This document shows positions 54,667 to 63,674 of a stretch of DNA of 64,000 nucleotides, piece by piece. The stretch covers positions 310,001 to 374,000 of the forward strand of contig NZ_SLXO01000001.1 of the NCBI RefSeq assembly GCF_004341375.1. The letters run 5' to 3'. This DNA is from Rhodothalassium salexigens DSM 2132. Lineage in GTDB: Bacteria > Pseudomonadota > Alphaproteobacteria > Sphingomonadales > Rhodothalassiaceae. Made by a program: the position numbers and the translations under genes. Numbering within the stretch: position 1 is the first letter of the stretch; each line of letters starts with the position of its first letter. The notes below the pieces were generated by a model. That model had not been told where the DNA came from, searched no databases, and saw only the letters and a list, made by a program, of their open reading frames with translations.

Positions 54667-57567
54667 ATGACATGCCCGCCAGCCCCAAGCCAGCCGGACC
54701 GCGCCGACGAGATGGTCGCGTTGGTGGCCGACACCATCGCGCAATCCTGTGACGCCGCCGAGCCCGACGCCCCCCGTGCATCTGGGTCGCTCGACCCGGC
54801 CGCGCGCGCCGGCATCGCCGCGCTTGCCGGCAACAGTCCGTTCCTGGCCCGGCTGATCCGCCGCGACCCGGCGTTCATGGCCCGGGTGGCGACCGAAGCG
54901 CCCGACGCCCTGTGCGCCGAGATGTTGGAGACGCTGGCCGCGCGGGCGCCCGAGATCGACGACCGGCGCGGGTTCATGGCCCTGTTGCGCAACGCCAAGG
55001 CGCGTCTTGCGCTGCTGATCGCCCATGCCGACGTGACCGGCGCGTGGGATCTGGCGCGCGTCACCGCCGGCTTGAGCGACTTCGCCGACCTGGCGCTCGA
55101 CCTGGCGGTGGCGCACCTGTTGCGTCGGGCCATGCGCCGCGGCCGCCTGCCCTGGCCCGACGGCAGGGAGGACGCACCCGCAACGCCGGCGCTGTGCCGC
55201 GGTTCGGGCTATGTGGTCCTGGCGCTGGGCAAGCACGGCGCGCGCGAGCTCAACTATTCCAGCGACATCGACCTGATCGTCTTGTGGGACAATGAGACGG
55301 TCCGGCCGCTCGGCGACACCCTGCCCGGCGACCTGTTCGTGCGCCTGACCAAGGATCTGGTGCAGATCATGGAAGAGCGCACCGGCGAGGGCTATGTGTT
55401 CCGCACCGACCTGCGCCTGCGCCCCGACCCGGGCTCGACGCCGGTCGCCCTGTCCATGGCGGCGGCCGAGACCTATTATCAGTCCATGGCGCTCAACTGG
55501 GAGCGCGCCGCCCACATCAAGGCGCGCCCGGTGGCCGGCGACATCGCCGCCGGCGAGGCTTATCTGGACCGGCTGCGGCCGTTCGTCTGGCGCAAGAGCA
55601 TCGACTATGCCGCGCTGGAAGACATCCACGCCATCAAGGACCAGGTCCAGCGCCACTATGGCGCGCGCGCGCTGACCCTGCCGGGCTTCGACGTCAAGCT
55701 CGGCCCCGGCGGCATCCGCGAGGTGGAGTTCTACGCCCAGATCAACCAGTTGCTGGCCGGCGGCCGCGACCCGAGCCTGCGCCCGCGCGCCACCGTCGCC
55801 GCCCTCGACGCGCTGGTGGCGGCCGGCCGGCTGGCGCCTGCGGTCCGCGACGAGCTGGTCGCCGCCTATGGCTTCCTGCGCATGGTCGAACACCGGGTGC
55901 AGATGGTCGACGACCAGCAGACCCAAAGCCTGCCGCGCGACGACGCCGGGCTCGACCGGATCGCCCTGTTCGCCGGCTTCGACGACCGCGCCGGCTTCGA
56001 GGCCGCGCTGCTCGGCCATCTGCGCACCGTCCAGGCCCATTATGACGCGCTGTTGCCGCGCGGCGAGACCCCGGCCGGCGGCGACGGGCTCGACACCACG
56101 CGCTTCGCCGACCCCGACAAGGCCGAGCAGATCGTCGAACAGTGGCGGCGCAGCCGCTATCGCTGCCTGCGCACCGACCGCGCCCGTCGCTTGCTGGCCC
56201 AGGTCTTGCCGGCGCTGACCGACGCGCTCGCCGCCACCGCCGACACCGACCGCGCCCTGGTGCGCTTCGACGCCTTCCTGGCCAACCTGCCGGCGGGCGT
56301 GCAGATCTTCTCGCTGTTCCAGGCCCAGCCGCAGTTGATGAAGCTGATCGCGCGGCTGATGGGCACCGCGCCGGCGCTGGCCGACACGCTGGCCAAGCGC
56401 CCGGCCCTGCTCGACGCCGTGCTCGACCCGGGCTTTTACGAGCCCTTGGCCGACGCCGACGCCCTGGAGACCGAGTTGGCCGCCGTGCTGGCACGCGCGC
56501 CCGACTATGAGGAAGCGCTGGAGAGCGCCCGGCGCTGGCTGGCCGAGCGGCGGTTTCAGGTCGGCGTGCACATCCTGGAGGCGCTGACCACGGTGGAGGA
56601 CGCCGCCGCCAGCCTGACCGACCTGGCCGACGCCACCTTGCGCGCGCTTCTGCCCGTGGTCGAAGCGCACTATGCCGAGCGCTACGGCCGCATCGCCGGC
56701 GGCGGGCTCGCGGTGATCGCCATGGGCAAGTATGGCGGCCGCGAATTGAGCTTCACGTCCGACCTGGACGTGGTGCTGGTCTACCGCGCCGACGACCATT
56801 TGAGCGAGTCGGACGGCCCGCGCCAGGTCGGCCCGTCGCGCTATTTCAGCGGTCTGGGCCAGGCGCTGGTGATCGCGGTCACCGCCATGACCGCCGAGGG
56901 CCGGCTTTACGAGATGGACACCCGGTTGCGCCCGCAGGGCCGGCAGGGGCCGCTGGCCGTGCACCTGACCACCCTCGACGCCTATTATCGCGAAGACGCC
57001 TGGGCGTGGGAGCATCTGGCGTTGACCCGGGCGCGCATCGTCACCGCGCCCGGGGCCATGAACGCGGACCTGAACCACATCCTCACCGACGCGCTCGGCC
57101 GCGCCCGGGACGCCGAGGCGTTGCGCACCGACACCCTGGCCATGCGCGACAAGCTGGCCAAGGAGTTTCCCAACCGCTCGCCCTGGTCGCCCAAGCACGC
57201 GCAAGGCGGGCTGTTGGACATGGAATTCGCGGTCCAATATCTGGTGCTGGTCCACGCCCACGCGCACCCCGAAGTGGTGTCGCCCAACCTCAAGCACATG
57301 ATCGAGCGGTTGACCGAGATCGGCGCGCTGTCGGCTGACGCCGCCGCCGTGCTGGTCGACGCCTACCGCCTGCAACACGCGGTTCAAAGCGTGATCCGGC
57401 TGTGCCTGGACGACGACCGGATCGAGGCCGACTTCTCCGCCGACCTCAAGGCGGTGCTGGTCAAGGCCACCGGCGCCGACGATTTCGACGCCCTGTCGGC
57501 GCGCCTCGCCCGATCCTTGGAGCAAGTGCGCGAAATCTATGATCGGATCCTAGGGGTCGCTGCGTAA
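54667..57567 (+). CDS. glnE: Bifunctional glutamine synthetase adenylyltransferase/adenylyl-removing enzyme
   Basis: 966-residue GlnE, which adenylylates (inactivates) or deadenylylates GlnA in response to PII and glutamine. The N-terminal nucleotidyltransferase (deadenylylase) has GKHGARELNYSSDIDLIVLW. The C-terminal one (adenylylase) has GKYGGRELSFTSDLDVVLVY, then EMDTRLRPQGRQGPLAV. The ATG at 54667 is chosen because longer starts lie in the divergent promoter region, which includes a CATAAT box at about 54629. Its substrate Tyr403 of GlnA and its regulator GlnB are encoded about 20 kb away in the same window. Confidence 0.97.
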   Translation: MTCPPAPSQPDRADEMVALVADTIAQSCDAAEPDAPRASGSLDPAARAGIAALAGNSPFLARLIRRDPAFMARVATEAPDALCAEMLETLAARAPEIDDRRGFMALLRNAKARLALLIAHADVTGAWDLARVTAGLSDFADLALDLAVAHLLRRAMRRGRLPWPDGREDAPATPALCRGSGYVVLALGKHGARELNYSSDIDLIVLWDNETVRPLGDTLPGDLFVRLTKDLVQIMEERTGEGYVFRTDLRLRPDPGSTPVALSMAAAETYYQSMALNWERAAHIKARPVAGDIAAGEAYLDRLRPFVWRKSIDYAALEDIHAIKDQVQRHYGARALTLPGFDVKLGPGGIREVEFYAQINQLLAGGRDPSLRPRATVAALDALVAAGRLAPAVRDELVAAYGFLRMVEHRVQMVDDQQTQSLPRDDAGLDRIALFAGFDDRAGFEAALLGHLRTVQAHYDALLPRGETPAGGDGLDTTRFADPDKAEQIVEQWRRSRYRCLRTDRARRLLAQVLPALTDALAATADTDRALVRFDAFLANLPAGVQIFSLFQAQPQLMKLIARLMGTAPALADTLAKRPALLDAVLDPGFYEPLADADALETELAAVLARAPDYEEALESARRWLAERRFQVGVHILEALTTVEDAAASLTDLADATLRALLPVVEAHYAERYGRIAGGGLAVIAMGKYGGRELSFTSDLDVVLVYRADDHLSESDGPRQVGPSRYFSGLGQALVIAVTAMTAEGRLYEMDTRLRPQGRQGPLAVHLTTLDAYYREDAWAWEHLALTRARIVTAPGAMNADLNHILTDALGRARDAEALRTDTLAMRDKLAKEFPNRSPWSPKHAQGGLLDMEFAVQYLVLVHAHAHPEVVSPNLKHMIERLTEIGALSADAAAVLVDAYRLQHAVQSVIRLCLDDDRIEADFSADLKAVLVKATGADDFDALSARLARSLEQVREIYDRILGVAA

Positions 57568-57616
57568 GAGATTGGACAGCCACAAGAAACCCTCTCGACA
57601 TCCAAAGGAGACGCCG

Positions 57617-58084
57617 ATGGCCCCAGAAGCCGGCGATGCCGCCCCCGCCTTCACCCTGCCCGACGACACCGGCGGTCAGGTCAGCCTGGCCGATTTCCAG
57701 GGCACCAAGCTGGTGCTCTACTTCTACCCGCGCGACGACACGCCCGGCTGCACCAAGGAGGCGATCGCCTTCACCGAGCATCTCGACGCCTTCAAGGCCG
57801 CCGACACCGCCATCGTCGGCGTCTCGAAAGACACCGTGGCCAAGCACGGCAAGTTCCGCGCCAAGCATAATCTGGGCATCCCGCTGGCCTCCGACGCCGA
57901 GGCGACGGTTTGCGAAGACTATGGCGTGTGGGTCGAAAAGAACATGTATGGGCGCAAATCCATGGGCATCGAGCGCGCCACCTTCCTGATCGACCGGAAC
58001 GGCAACGTCGCCCGGGTGTGGCGCAAGGTGAAGGTGCCGGGCCACGCCGAAGCGGTGCTCGACGCCGCGAAAGCGCTCGCCTGA
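57617..58084 (+). CDS. bcp: Peroxiredoxin, Bcp/PrxQ type (1-Cys form)
   Basis: 155-residue thiol peroxidase that reduces peroxides in the cytoplasm. The peroxidatic Cys45 lies in YPRDDTPGCTKEA, and the conserved Arg is in ERATFLIDRNG. The residue matching the resolving Cys of E. coli Bcp (position 50) is Ile here, so the enzyme should work as a 1-Cys or alternative-Cys type; a Cys at VCEDYG is the only other. AAAGGAG lies 6 bases before the ATG at 57617. It follows glnE by 49 bases. Confidence 0.94.
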   Translation: MAPEAGDAAPAFTLPDDTGGQVSLADFQGTKLVLYFYPRDDTPGCTKEAIAFTEHLDAFKAADTAIVGVSKDTVAKHGKFRAKHNLGIPLASDAEATVCEDYGVWVEKNMYGRKSMGIERATFLIDRNGNVARVWRKVKVPGHAEAVLDAAKALA

Positions 58085-58220
58085 GCCGCGCGCTGGGCGC
58101 CCCCGACTCGTTTCCCCGGTCGCGTTTTCCAGCCCCGGTGGCGTTTTCGGGCGTTCTGCTGCGCCCGGAACCGCGCCCCCGCACAGCCGCCCGTCGCACA
58201 GCCCCGCCCGCCTTGACCCG

Positions 58221-58268
58221 GCAGCGGCGCGCGGCAGCGGCGCGCGGCAGCGGCGCGCGGCAGCGGCC
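58221..58268 (+). repeat. 13-base tandem repeat, about 3.7 copies
   Basis: GGCAGCGGCGCGC repeated three times exactly (58221-58259) plus a partial fourth unit. It lies in the 418-base gene-free stretch between bcp and the M23 peptidase gene. The unit can form GC-rich secondary structure. No gene is supported elsewhere in 58085-58502; the second half holds the promoter at 58383. Confidence 0.9.
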
Positions 58269-58382
58269 ACCGGTCGCGGCGACACGCGTCGCCCTAGCGA
58301 TCAATGGCGATCATTTGACAAACAAAGATTGCCGTCCCACGGCGGTAAGGGATGTTTTGCGCGCCTTTCATTGTCGCGGCTG

Positions 58383-58411
58383 TTGACGGCGAGGGGGGCG
58401 ACAGGCTTAAT
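58383..58411 (+). promoter_or_regulatory. Sigma-70-type promoter of the M23 peptidase-bactofilin operon
   Basis: TTGACG (58383-58388), 17-base spacer, CTTAAT (58406-58411). The predicted transcript starts near 58418, giving a leader of about 85 bases that includes an AT-rich part just before the ATG at 58503. Confidence 0.7.
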
Positions 58412-58502
58412 GCACCCGAGCGTTGAAAGGCGTCATCGACGAGGACTTGTCGTGACGCGAATTTAATGAAAATGACCGCTCAATCTTTGAGGTTTATTTA
58501 CC

Positions 58503-59942
58503 ATGTCGATCTCAGGCGAGCGGCGCGGTATTGGAAAGCTGATACTTCGGGCTTTTCCGGAACGCCAATTGTTGATCCGGGCGCAGGGTAATGTCTCCTA
58601 TGTGCGCCTGCCGACCCGTGTGCAATTGCTGGGCACGGCGTCGTTGATTCTGTTCGTCGGCTGGACCGGCTATTCGTCGCTGAAACTGATCGGCCGCGAC
58701 GCCGAGTTGGACGCCAAGAACGCCCGCATCGAAGAGATGCGCCGGGCCTATGGCGGGCTGACCGGCGAGGTGTCGGACTTGCGCTCGCAATTGCTCGACC
58801 GCGCCGAACGGCTCGAAGAGCGGCAACGCTTCCTCGAACAGGTGCTCGGCACCGACCCCTTGGTGCTACAGGACCCGGCCGCGACCCCGATCGAGGCCGG
58901 CCTGGAGACCGAGGTCGCCCCTGCCGACGCCTCGGCCCCGGCAGCGGACGCCTCCCCTGCCCCGTCCTCCCCGGCAACGGGTGACGACGGCGCCCCGAGC
59001 GACACCGAGCCGGCCGTCGGCGACGGTGCGATCGTCCCGCGCACCAAGCCCCAGCCGCCGGCCGACGGCGACACGCTTAGCCGGCTGTTCGGCGGCGCTG
59101 GTGCCCATGCCGCCACCGGTCTGTCCCGCGACCCGTCCGACCGCTTGCAGCAGGAAGTCTCGGCGCGTCTCGACCGGATCGAACGCGCGCAGACGTTTCA
59201 GGCCAACGAGATCGCCCGCAACGCCCAGGACCGCATCGACCGGATCATGGGCGTCATCGCCAGCACCGGCACGCCCATTGAACGGCTGATGGAACTGACC
59301 ACCCAGCAGATGGCCGAAGCCGGTCGCGGTCTGCCCTCGCCCGGCGTCGGCGGACCGTTGATCGAAACCGACGGCCCGGCGAGCGCCCTGCCCAAAACAC
59401 TCGGCGGCGGCAGCGCAGACAGCGAGGCCGGTCGCGACCGGCAAGCGTTGCGCGCCGCCTTCGATGCCCAGCAGCATCTTGAAACCGTGCTCGACGCCGT
59501 CGCCGCGATCCCAAGCGCGATCCCGGTGAAGGAAGGCGAGTATTACATTTCCAGCGGGTTCGGCACGCGCATCGACCCGTTCACCAAGCGCCGCTCGACC
59601 CACTATGCGCTTGATCTGGCCGGCTGGCCGGGTACCGACATTTTCGCCCCGGCGCCGGGAAAAGTGGTGACCGCGGAGAAGAACTGGCCCTATGGCTGGA
59701 TGGTCGAGATCGACCACGGCAATGGCTTTCGGACACGATACGGCCACATGCGCAAACTACACGTGAAGGCGGGTCAGCGCGTCGAGCGTCTGGACCGGAT
59801 CGGCGAGATGGGCAGCACCGGGCGCTCGACCAGTACCCATCTGCACTATGAGGTCTGGTTCGACGGCGAACCGCGCGATCCCAAACCATTCATCGAGGCA
59901 GCAGATGATGTTTTCCAAATCCAAAAGCGAGAAAACGGCTAG
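58503..59942 (+). CDS. Membrane-anchored M23 metallopeptidase (bactofilin partner)
   Basis: 479-residue peptidoglycan endopeptidase. A basic cytoplasmic tail of about 40 residues precedes one membrane helix (about 42-62), then a coiled coil (about 67-113) and a Pro/Ala/Ser-rich linker. The C-terminal LytM/M23 domain has ISSGFGTRIDPFTKRR, zinc ligands in THYALDLAG (usual G replaced by A) and STHLHYEVW. It is a catalytic, not degenerate, member since H-x3-D and H-x-H are kept. The next gene, encoding a bactofilin, starts inside its last 38 bases. Such pairs localise wall hydrolysis for cell shape in stalked and curved bacteria. Confidence 0.95.
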   Translation: MSISGERRGIGKLILRAFPERQLLIRAQGNVSYVRLPTRVQLLGTASLILFVGWTGYSSLKLIGRDAELDAKNARIEEMRRAYGGLTGEVSDLRSQLLDRAERLEERQRFLEQVLGTDPLVLQDPAATPIEAGLETEVAPADASAPAADASPAPSSPATGDDGAPSDTEPAVGDGAIVPRTKPQPPADGDTLSRLFGGAGAHAATGLSRDPSDRLQQEVSARLDRIERAQTFQANEIARNAQDRIDRIMGVIASTGTPIERLMELTTQQMAEAGRGLPSPGVGGPLIETDGPASALPKTLGGGSADSEAGRDRQALRAAFDAQQHLETVLDAVAAIPSAIPVKEGEYYISSGFGTRIDPFTKRRSTHYALDLAGWPGTDIFAPAPGKVVTAEKNWPYGWMVEIDHGNGFRTRYGHMRKLHVKAGQRVERLDRIGEMGSTGRSTSTHLHYEVWFDGEPRDPKPFIEAADDVFQIQKRENG

Positions 59943-60432
59943 CACCATGGGGACCGGTTCACGAACCACGCGCACGGTCGGCGGCGGCAGCCCGTCGATC
60001 ATCGGCGCCGACGTCCATATTCAGGGCAATCTGACCACCGCCGGCGAACTGCAGATCGACGGCCAGGTGGAAGGCGACATCAAGTGCGGCAGCCTGACCA
60101 TGGGCGAAAACGGCAGCGTGTCGGGCTCGATCGACGCCGACAGCGCGGTGATCAAGGGCCGCATCGAGGGCAAGGTACAGGCCAAGCAGGTGCGGCTTGA
60201 AAAGTCGGCCCATGTGGACGGCGACATCTTCCACGAGACCCTGTCGGTGGAAGCCGGCGCGCAATTAACCGGCAAGGTGATCTACGCCAGCCGCGAACCC
60301 GAAGCGCCGGCCAAGCTGACCGCCAGCAGCGACACCAGCAAGAAAGTGTCGAGCACCGGTGGCAGCAACAAGGCGTTGCTCGACAGCCCAACCGCCGACA
60401 CCGGCAAATCGAGCCAGGCTGCGGCCAGCTGA
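59905..60432 (+). CDS. Bactofilin
   Basis: 175-residue polymer-forming cytoskeletal protein. The central beta-helix domain (about 30-130) starts SIIGADVHIQGNLTTAGELQIDGQVEGDI, with regularly spaced Gly and hydrophobic residues. The termini are short and Ser/Thr/Lys-rich. GAGG lies 6 bases before the ATG at 59905, which is why this start is preferred to one at 59947 despite the overlap with the peptidase gene. It probably forms membrane-bound filaments that position the M23 enzyme. An intrinsic terminator follows. Confidence 0.97.
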   Translation: MMFSKSKSEKTASTMGTGSRTTRTVGGGSPSIIGADVHIQGNLTTAGELQIDGQVEGDIKCGSLTMGENGSVSGSIDADSAVIKGRIEGKVQAKQVRLEKSAHVDGDIFHETLSVEAGAQLTGKVIYASREPEAPAKLTASSDTSKKVSSTGGSNKALLDSPTADTGKSSQAAAS

Positions 60433-60514
60433 CCACAGCCGCACGGCGGCGCTGCGCACGCGCGCAGCCGCCACCGAGCGACCGAACAAGTAACTACACA
60501 GATGAACACGCGCG

Positions 60515-60557
60515 CGCCCCGCGACTTCGGCCCGAAAGGGTCGACGCGGGGCGTTTT
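60515..60557 (+). terminator. Intrinsic terminator after bactofilin gene
   Basis: CGCCCCGCG (60515-60523) pairs with CGCGGGGCG (60545-60553), followed by TTTT. A small inner pairing TTCGG/CGAA lies in the loop. It ends the M23-bactofilin transcript. Confidence 0.8.
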
Positions 60558-60826
60558 GCGATGCCGCTGGGGAGCCTTCCCGACGGCCCCGGCACGCGCC
60601 GCTTTGGCGCCGCCCGGCTAAGGCGGGAACATGCCGACACCGCACGGCGTCGCGCCTTGAATAGCCCCGCGCCGTCGCCCTCGCCGGTCTTCGCGAGCGC
60701 CGCGACGCAATCCCATCGCCGCCGGCGGTGAACCGCCGGACCCGCCCGGGTCGCGGCCCGGCCGGCCAACGCCCAAGGGATTGCCGCCCCGCCTTGGGGC
60801 GGCGGGCACGACAGGGTCTGTAGGCG
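60558..60826. other. Gene-free stretch with hairpin after der
   Basis: With the terminator this makes the 394-base gap between bactofilin and der. A perfect hairpin GCCGCCCC-GCCTT-GGGGCGGC (60783-60803) lies just beyond the der stop on the minus strand but has no T-run, so it may be a weak terminator. Nothing else is visible. Confidence 0.5.
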
Positions 60827-62308
60827 TCAGCCGCGGCGTTTGTTGGCCTTGCGTTCGCGCGCGGTGCGCCGACCGGTGGCATAGGGGTTTTCGCCCTTGC
60901 GCAGGTACAGCCGCAGCGGCACCCCCGGCAGGTCGAAGTCGCGGCGCAACTCGTTTTCCAGATAGCGCATGTAACTGGCCGGCAGGTCTTCGGGCTTGTT
61001 GCAGAACAGCACGAAGGTCGGCGGACGGCTCTTGATCTGGGCCCCGTAGCGCAGCTTGATGCGGCGGCCGCCGGGCGCCGGCGGCGGGTTGGTGTCGACC
61101 GCCGCGGTCAGCCAGCGGTTGAACTCGCCGGTGGGGATGCGCGCGTTCCAGTCGTCATAGGTCTCGAACGCCGCCGGCATCAGCTTGGTGACCCCCTGAC
61201 CGGTCAGCCCCGACAGGGTGATCGTCGCCACCCCGCGCGCTTGCGGCATGGAGCGTTGCAGGGCGTCGCTCAACTGGCGCTGGACCGCCAGCCGGTCTTC
61301 GACCAGATCCCACTTGCTGAGCGCCACCACCAGGGCGCGGCCCTCGTCGACCACGTCGCGCATGATCTTCAGGTCCTGCTTCTCGACCCCGAGGGTGGCG
61401 TCGATCAACAGCACCACCACCTCGGCGAACTGGATCGCCCGGCGCGTGTCGGCCACCGACAGGGTTTCGAGCTTTTCCTGCACGCGGCTCTGGCGGCGCA
61501 GGCCGGCGGTGTCCCACAGCATGATCGGCCGGTCGTCCCACTCCCAGGGCACCGCGATGGCGTCGCGGGTCAGGCCGGCCTCGGGCCCGGTGATCAGCCG
61601 GTCTTCGCCGACCAGATGGTTGATCAGCGTCGACTTGCCGGCATTGGGCCGGCCGACGATGGCCAGGCGCAGCGGCCGGGCGCGTTCGGCCTCGCCTTCG
61701 CTGTCGTCGAACTCGAAGTCGAGATCGCCCTCTTCCGGCTCGCCGTCATCGTCATCGTCGGCCGGCCCAAGGCCGTCGTCTTCGGGGATCAAGGCAGCGT
61801 CGCCGAGCGCCTGGCGGATGGCGTCATAAAGCTCGCCCATGCCGCCGGCATGTTCGGCCGACACGGCGATCGGCTCGCCCAACCCCAGCGCATAGGCCTC
61901 GTACACCCCGCTGTCGGCGGCCGCGCCCTCACACTTGTTGGCCAGCAGCACGGTGGGCGTCGATTTTTCGCGCAGCCAGGCGGCGAAATGCTCGTCGGCC
62001 GGGGTGACGCCGGCGCGCGCGTCAATCATCATCAAGGCCAAATCGGCCTGATCGACGGCGGCGGCGGTCTGGTCGTGCATACGCTTGGCCAGGCTGCCGG
62101 GTCCGCCCTGTTCCAGCCCGGCGGTGTCGACCAGACGAAAACGCAGATCGGCCAACCGGCCCTCGCCCTCGCGGCGGTCGCGGGTGACGCCCGGCGTGTC
62201 GTCGACCAGCGCCAGACGGCGCCCGACCAGACGGTTGAACAGGGTCGACTTGCCCACATTGGGCCGGCCGACGATGGCGATAAGGGGCGGAGACGCTGTC
62301 TCGGTCAT
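60827..62308 (-). CDS. der: Ribosome biogenesis GTPase Der (EngA)
   Basis: 493-residue double GTPase needed for 50S subunit maturation. The first G domain has [28 protein letters not shown] and NKCEG (usual D of NKxD is E). The second has [21 protein letters not shown] and SKWD. Between them is an unusually acidic linker (about 177-210, Asp/Glu-rich). A C-terminal KH-like domain ends in [15 protein letters not shown]. The ATG at 62308 gives the family start. bamB lies 34 bases upstream on the same strand, the usual gene order. Confidence 0.97.
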   Translation of the reverse strand: MTETASPPLIAIVGRPNVGKSTLFNRLVGRRLALVDDTPGVTRDRREGEGRLADLRFRLVDTAGLEQGGPGSLAKRMHDQTAAAVDQADLALMMIDARAGVTPADEHFAAWLREKSTPTVLLANKCEGAAADSGVYEAYALGLGEPIAVSAEHAGGMGELYDAIRQALGDAALIPEDDGLGPADDDDDGEPEEGDLDFEFDDSEGEAERARPLRLAIVGRPNAGKSTLINHLVGEDRLITGPEAGLTRDAIAVPWEWDDRPIMLWDTAGLRRQSRVQEKLETLSVADTRRAIQFAEVVVLLIDATLGVEKQDLKIMRDVVDEGRALVVALSKWDLVEDRLAVQRQLSDALQRSMPQARGVATITLSGLTGQGVTKLMPAAFETYDDWNARIPTGEFNRWLTAAVDTNPPPAPGGRRIKLRYGAQIKSRPPTFVLFCNKPEDLPASYMRYLENELRRDFDLPGVPLRLYLRKGENPYATGRRTARERKANKRRG

Positions 62309-62342
62309 GGGGTCCACTGGACTGCCCGGCCCCACCGGCGGA

Positions 62343-63674
62343 TTACCGGAAGGCGAGCAGCTCTCCTTCGGAGGTCAAAATATAAAGGGTCTGGTCGGCG
62401 ACCACCGGGGCCACCGTGGTACCGGCGGGCAACGACCGGGCCGACAGCACCTCGCCGGTATAGGGCGACAGCGTCAGGGCATAGCCGTGCGACGACACCA
62501 CCACCAGCCGGTCGCCGGCCAACACCGGCCCGGTCCAGCGGATAATGCCTTCGCGCTTCTCCTGGTCCTCGAAGCGCTGCAACTCGGTCACCCAGCGGAT
62601 ACGGCCGCCGGCACGGGTCATGCCCACCACTTCGTTATCGGTCGTAACCAGATAGATATTGTCGCCGGCGACCCAAGGGGTACTGACGCCGCCCAGATTC
62701 TTTTCCCAAATCCGCTCGCCCGAGCGCAGGTCGATGGACACCATGCGGCCGGAATGGCTGATCGCGAACACCCGGCCGCGGTCGACGACGGGGTGGCCGT
62801 CGATGTCGCTGAGCGTCGCCAGGGGGGTCATGCGGCGGGTGCGGCTGAGCACGTCCTGCCAGACCACGGTGCCGTTCTCGACCCGATAGGCGTTCAACTC
62901 GCCCGAGCTGAGCGCCACCATGGCGGTGTCGTCGGTGAGCACCGGGCTCGACGCGCCGATCACCCCGGCCTGTTCGGCCAGGCCCAATTGCTCCCACAAG
63001 ACCTCGCCGGTCTCGGCGTCGAGCGCGAAGATCTGATTGTCATGGGTGACCGCGACCACCCGGCCGTCGCGCGCGGTCGGACCGCCGCGCATGGGCACGC
63101 CGGCGTCGAACTGCCAGTCGACGCGGCCGGTCTCGGCGTCGAGGGCGGCCAGGATGCCGTGGCCGGTGGCGGCATAGATCCGCCCCTGCCAATAGGCGAC
63201 GCCGCCGCCGAAGCCCAACCGGTCGGGCTCGCCCTTGCGGGTGATCTGGGTGCGCCAGAGCTGGCGGCCGTCGGCGGTCGCGAACGCGGTGATCTGGGCG
63301 TGGGTGTCGATGGTGAACACGCGCTCGCCATAGACCACCGGCTCGCCGATCAGGCGGGTATCGAACGACTCGCCACGGCCGATATCAGCGCGCCAGGCCA
63401 GGTCAAGCCCCTGGGGCAGCGCCAGGTGATAGATGGCATGGGACGGCACCGCGCCCGGCTGCGGCCAGTGCAGGTTGCGGTAGGGCCGGGGCAGGAATAC
63501 CCGTTCGTCGGCCGCCTCGGCGTCCACTTCCAGCTTCTGGTCGGTGGTCAGCACCGGCACCCGGTCGCCCGAAATCGGTTCGGGCAAGCCACGGATTTCC
63601 ACCTCTTGTTCATCGCCCCCGCCGCACGCGGCGAGCAGCAGACAGGCGACCAAAACCCCACGCCGTGCGCTCAT
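62343..63674 (-). CDS. bamB: Outer-membrane protein assembly factor BamB
   Basis: 443-residue lipoprotein of the BAM complex, which inserts beta-barrel proteins such as the secretin partner porins and TonB-dependent receptors. The signal [11 protein letters not shown] carries lipid Cys17. An eight-bladed PQQ-type propeller follows, with repeated (A/S)L(D/S)AETG-V-W-like blades. The family [16 protein letters not shown] and SEGELLAF ending are present. The ATG overlaps the stop of the upstream TPR-type gene (ATGA) and der is downstream, matching the common bamB-der arrangement. Confidence 0.95.
   Translation of the reverse strand: MSARRGVLVACLLLAACGGGDEQEVEIRGLPEPISGDRVPVLTTDQKLEVDAEAADERVFLPRPYRNLHWPQPGAVPSHAIYHLALPQGLDLAWRADIGRGESFDTRLIGEPVVYGERVFTIDTHAQITAFATADGRQLWRTQITRKGEPDRLGFGGGVAYWQGRIYAATGHGILAALDAETGRVDWQFDAGVPMRGGPTARDGRVVAVTHDNQIFALDAETGEVLWEQLGLAEQAGVIGASSPVLTDDTAMVALSSGELNAYRVENGTVVWQDVLSRTRRMTPLATLSDIDGHPVVDRGRVFAISHSGRMVSIDLRSGERIWEKNLGGVSTPWVAGDNIYLVTTDNEVVGMTRAGGRIRWVTELQRFEDQEKREGIIRWTGPVLAGDRLVVVSSHGYALTLSPYTGEVLSARSLPAGTTVAPVVADQTLYILTSEGELLAFR

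Noticed and set aside
54139-57525. 1128-residue open frame opposite glnE
   Set aside because: glnE motifs are unambiguous on the plus strand; the antisense frame is a GC-rich shadow.
58221-58268. CRISPR-like array
   Set aside because: Units are only 13 bases, directly abutting, with no unique spacers and no cas genes.
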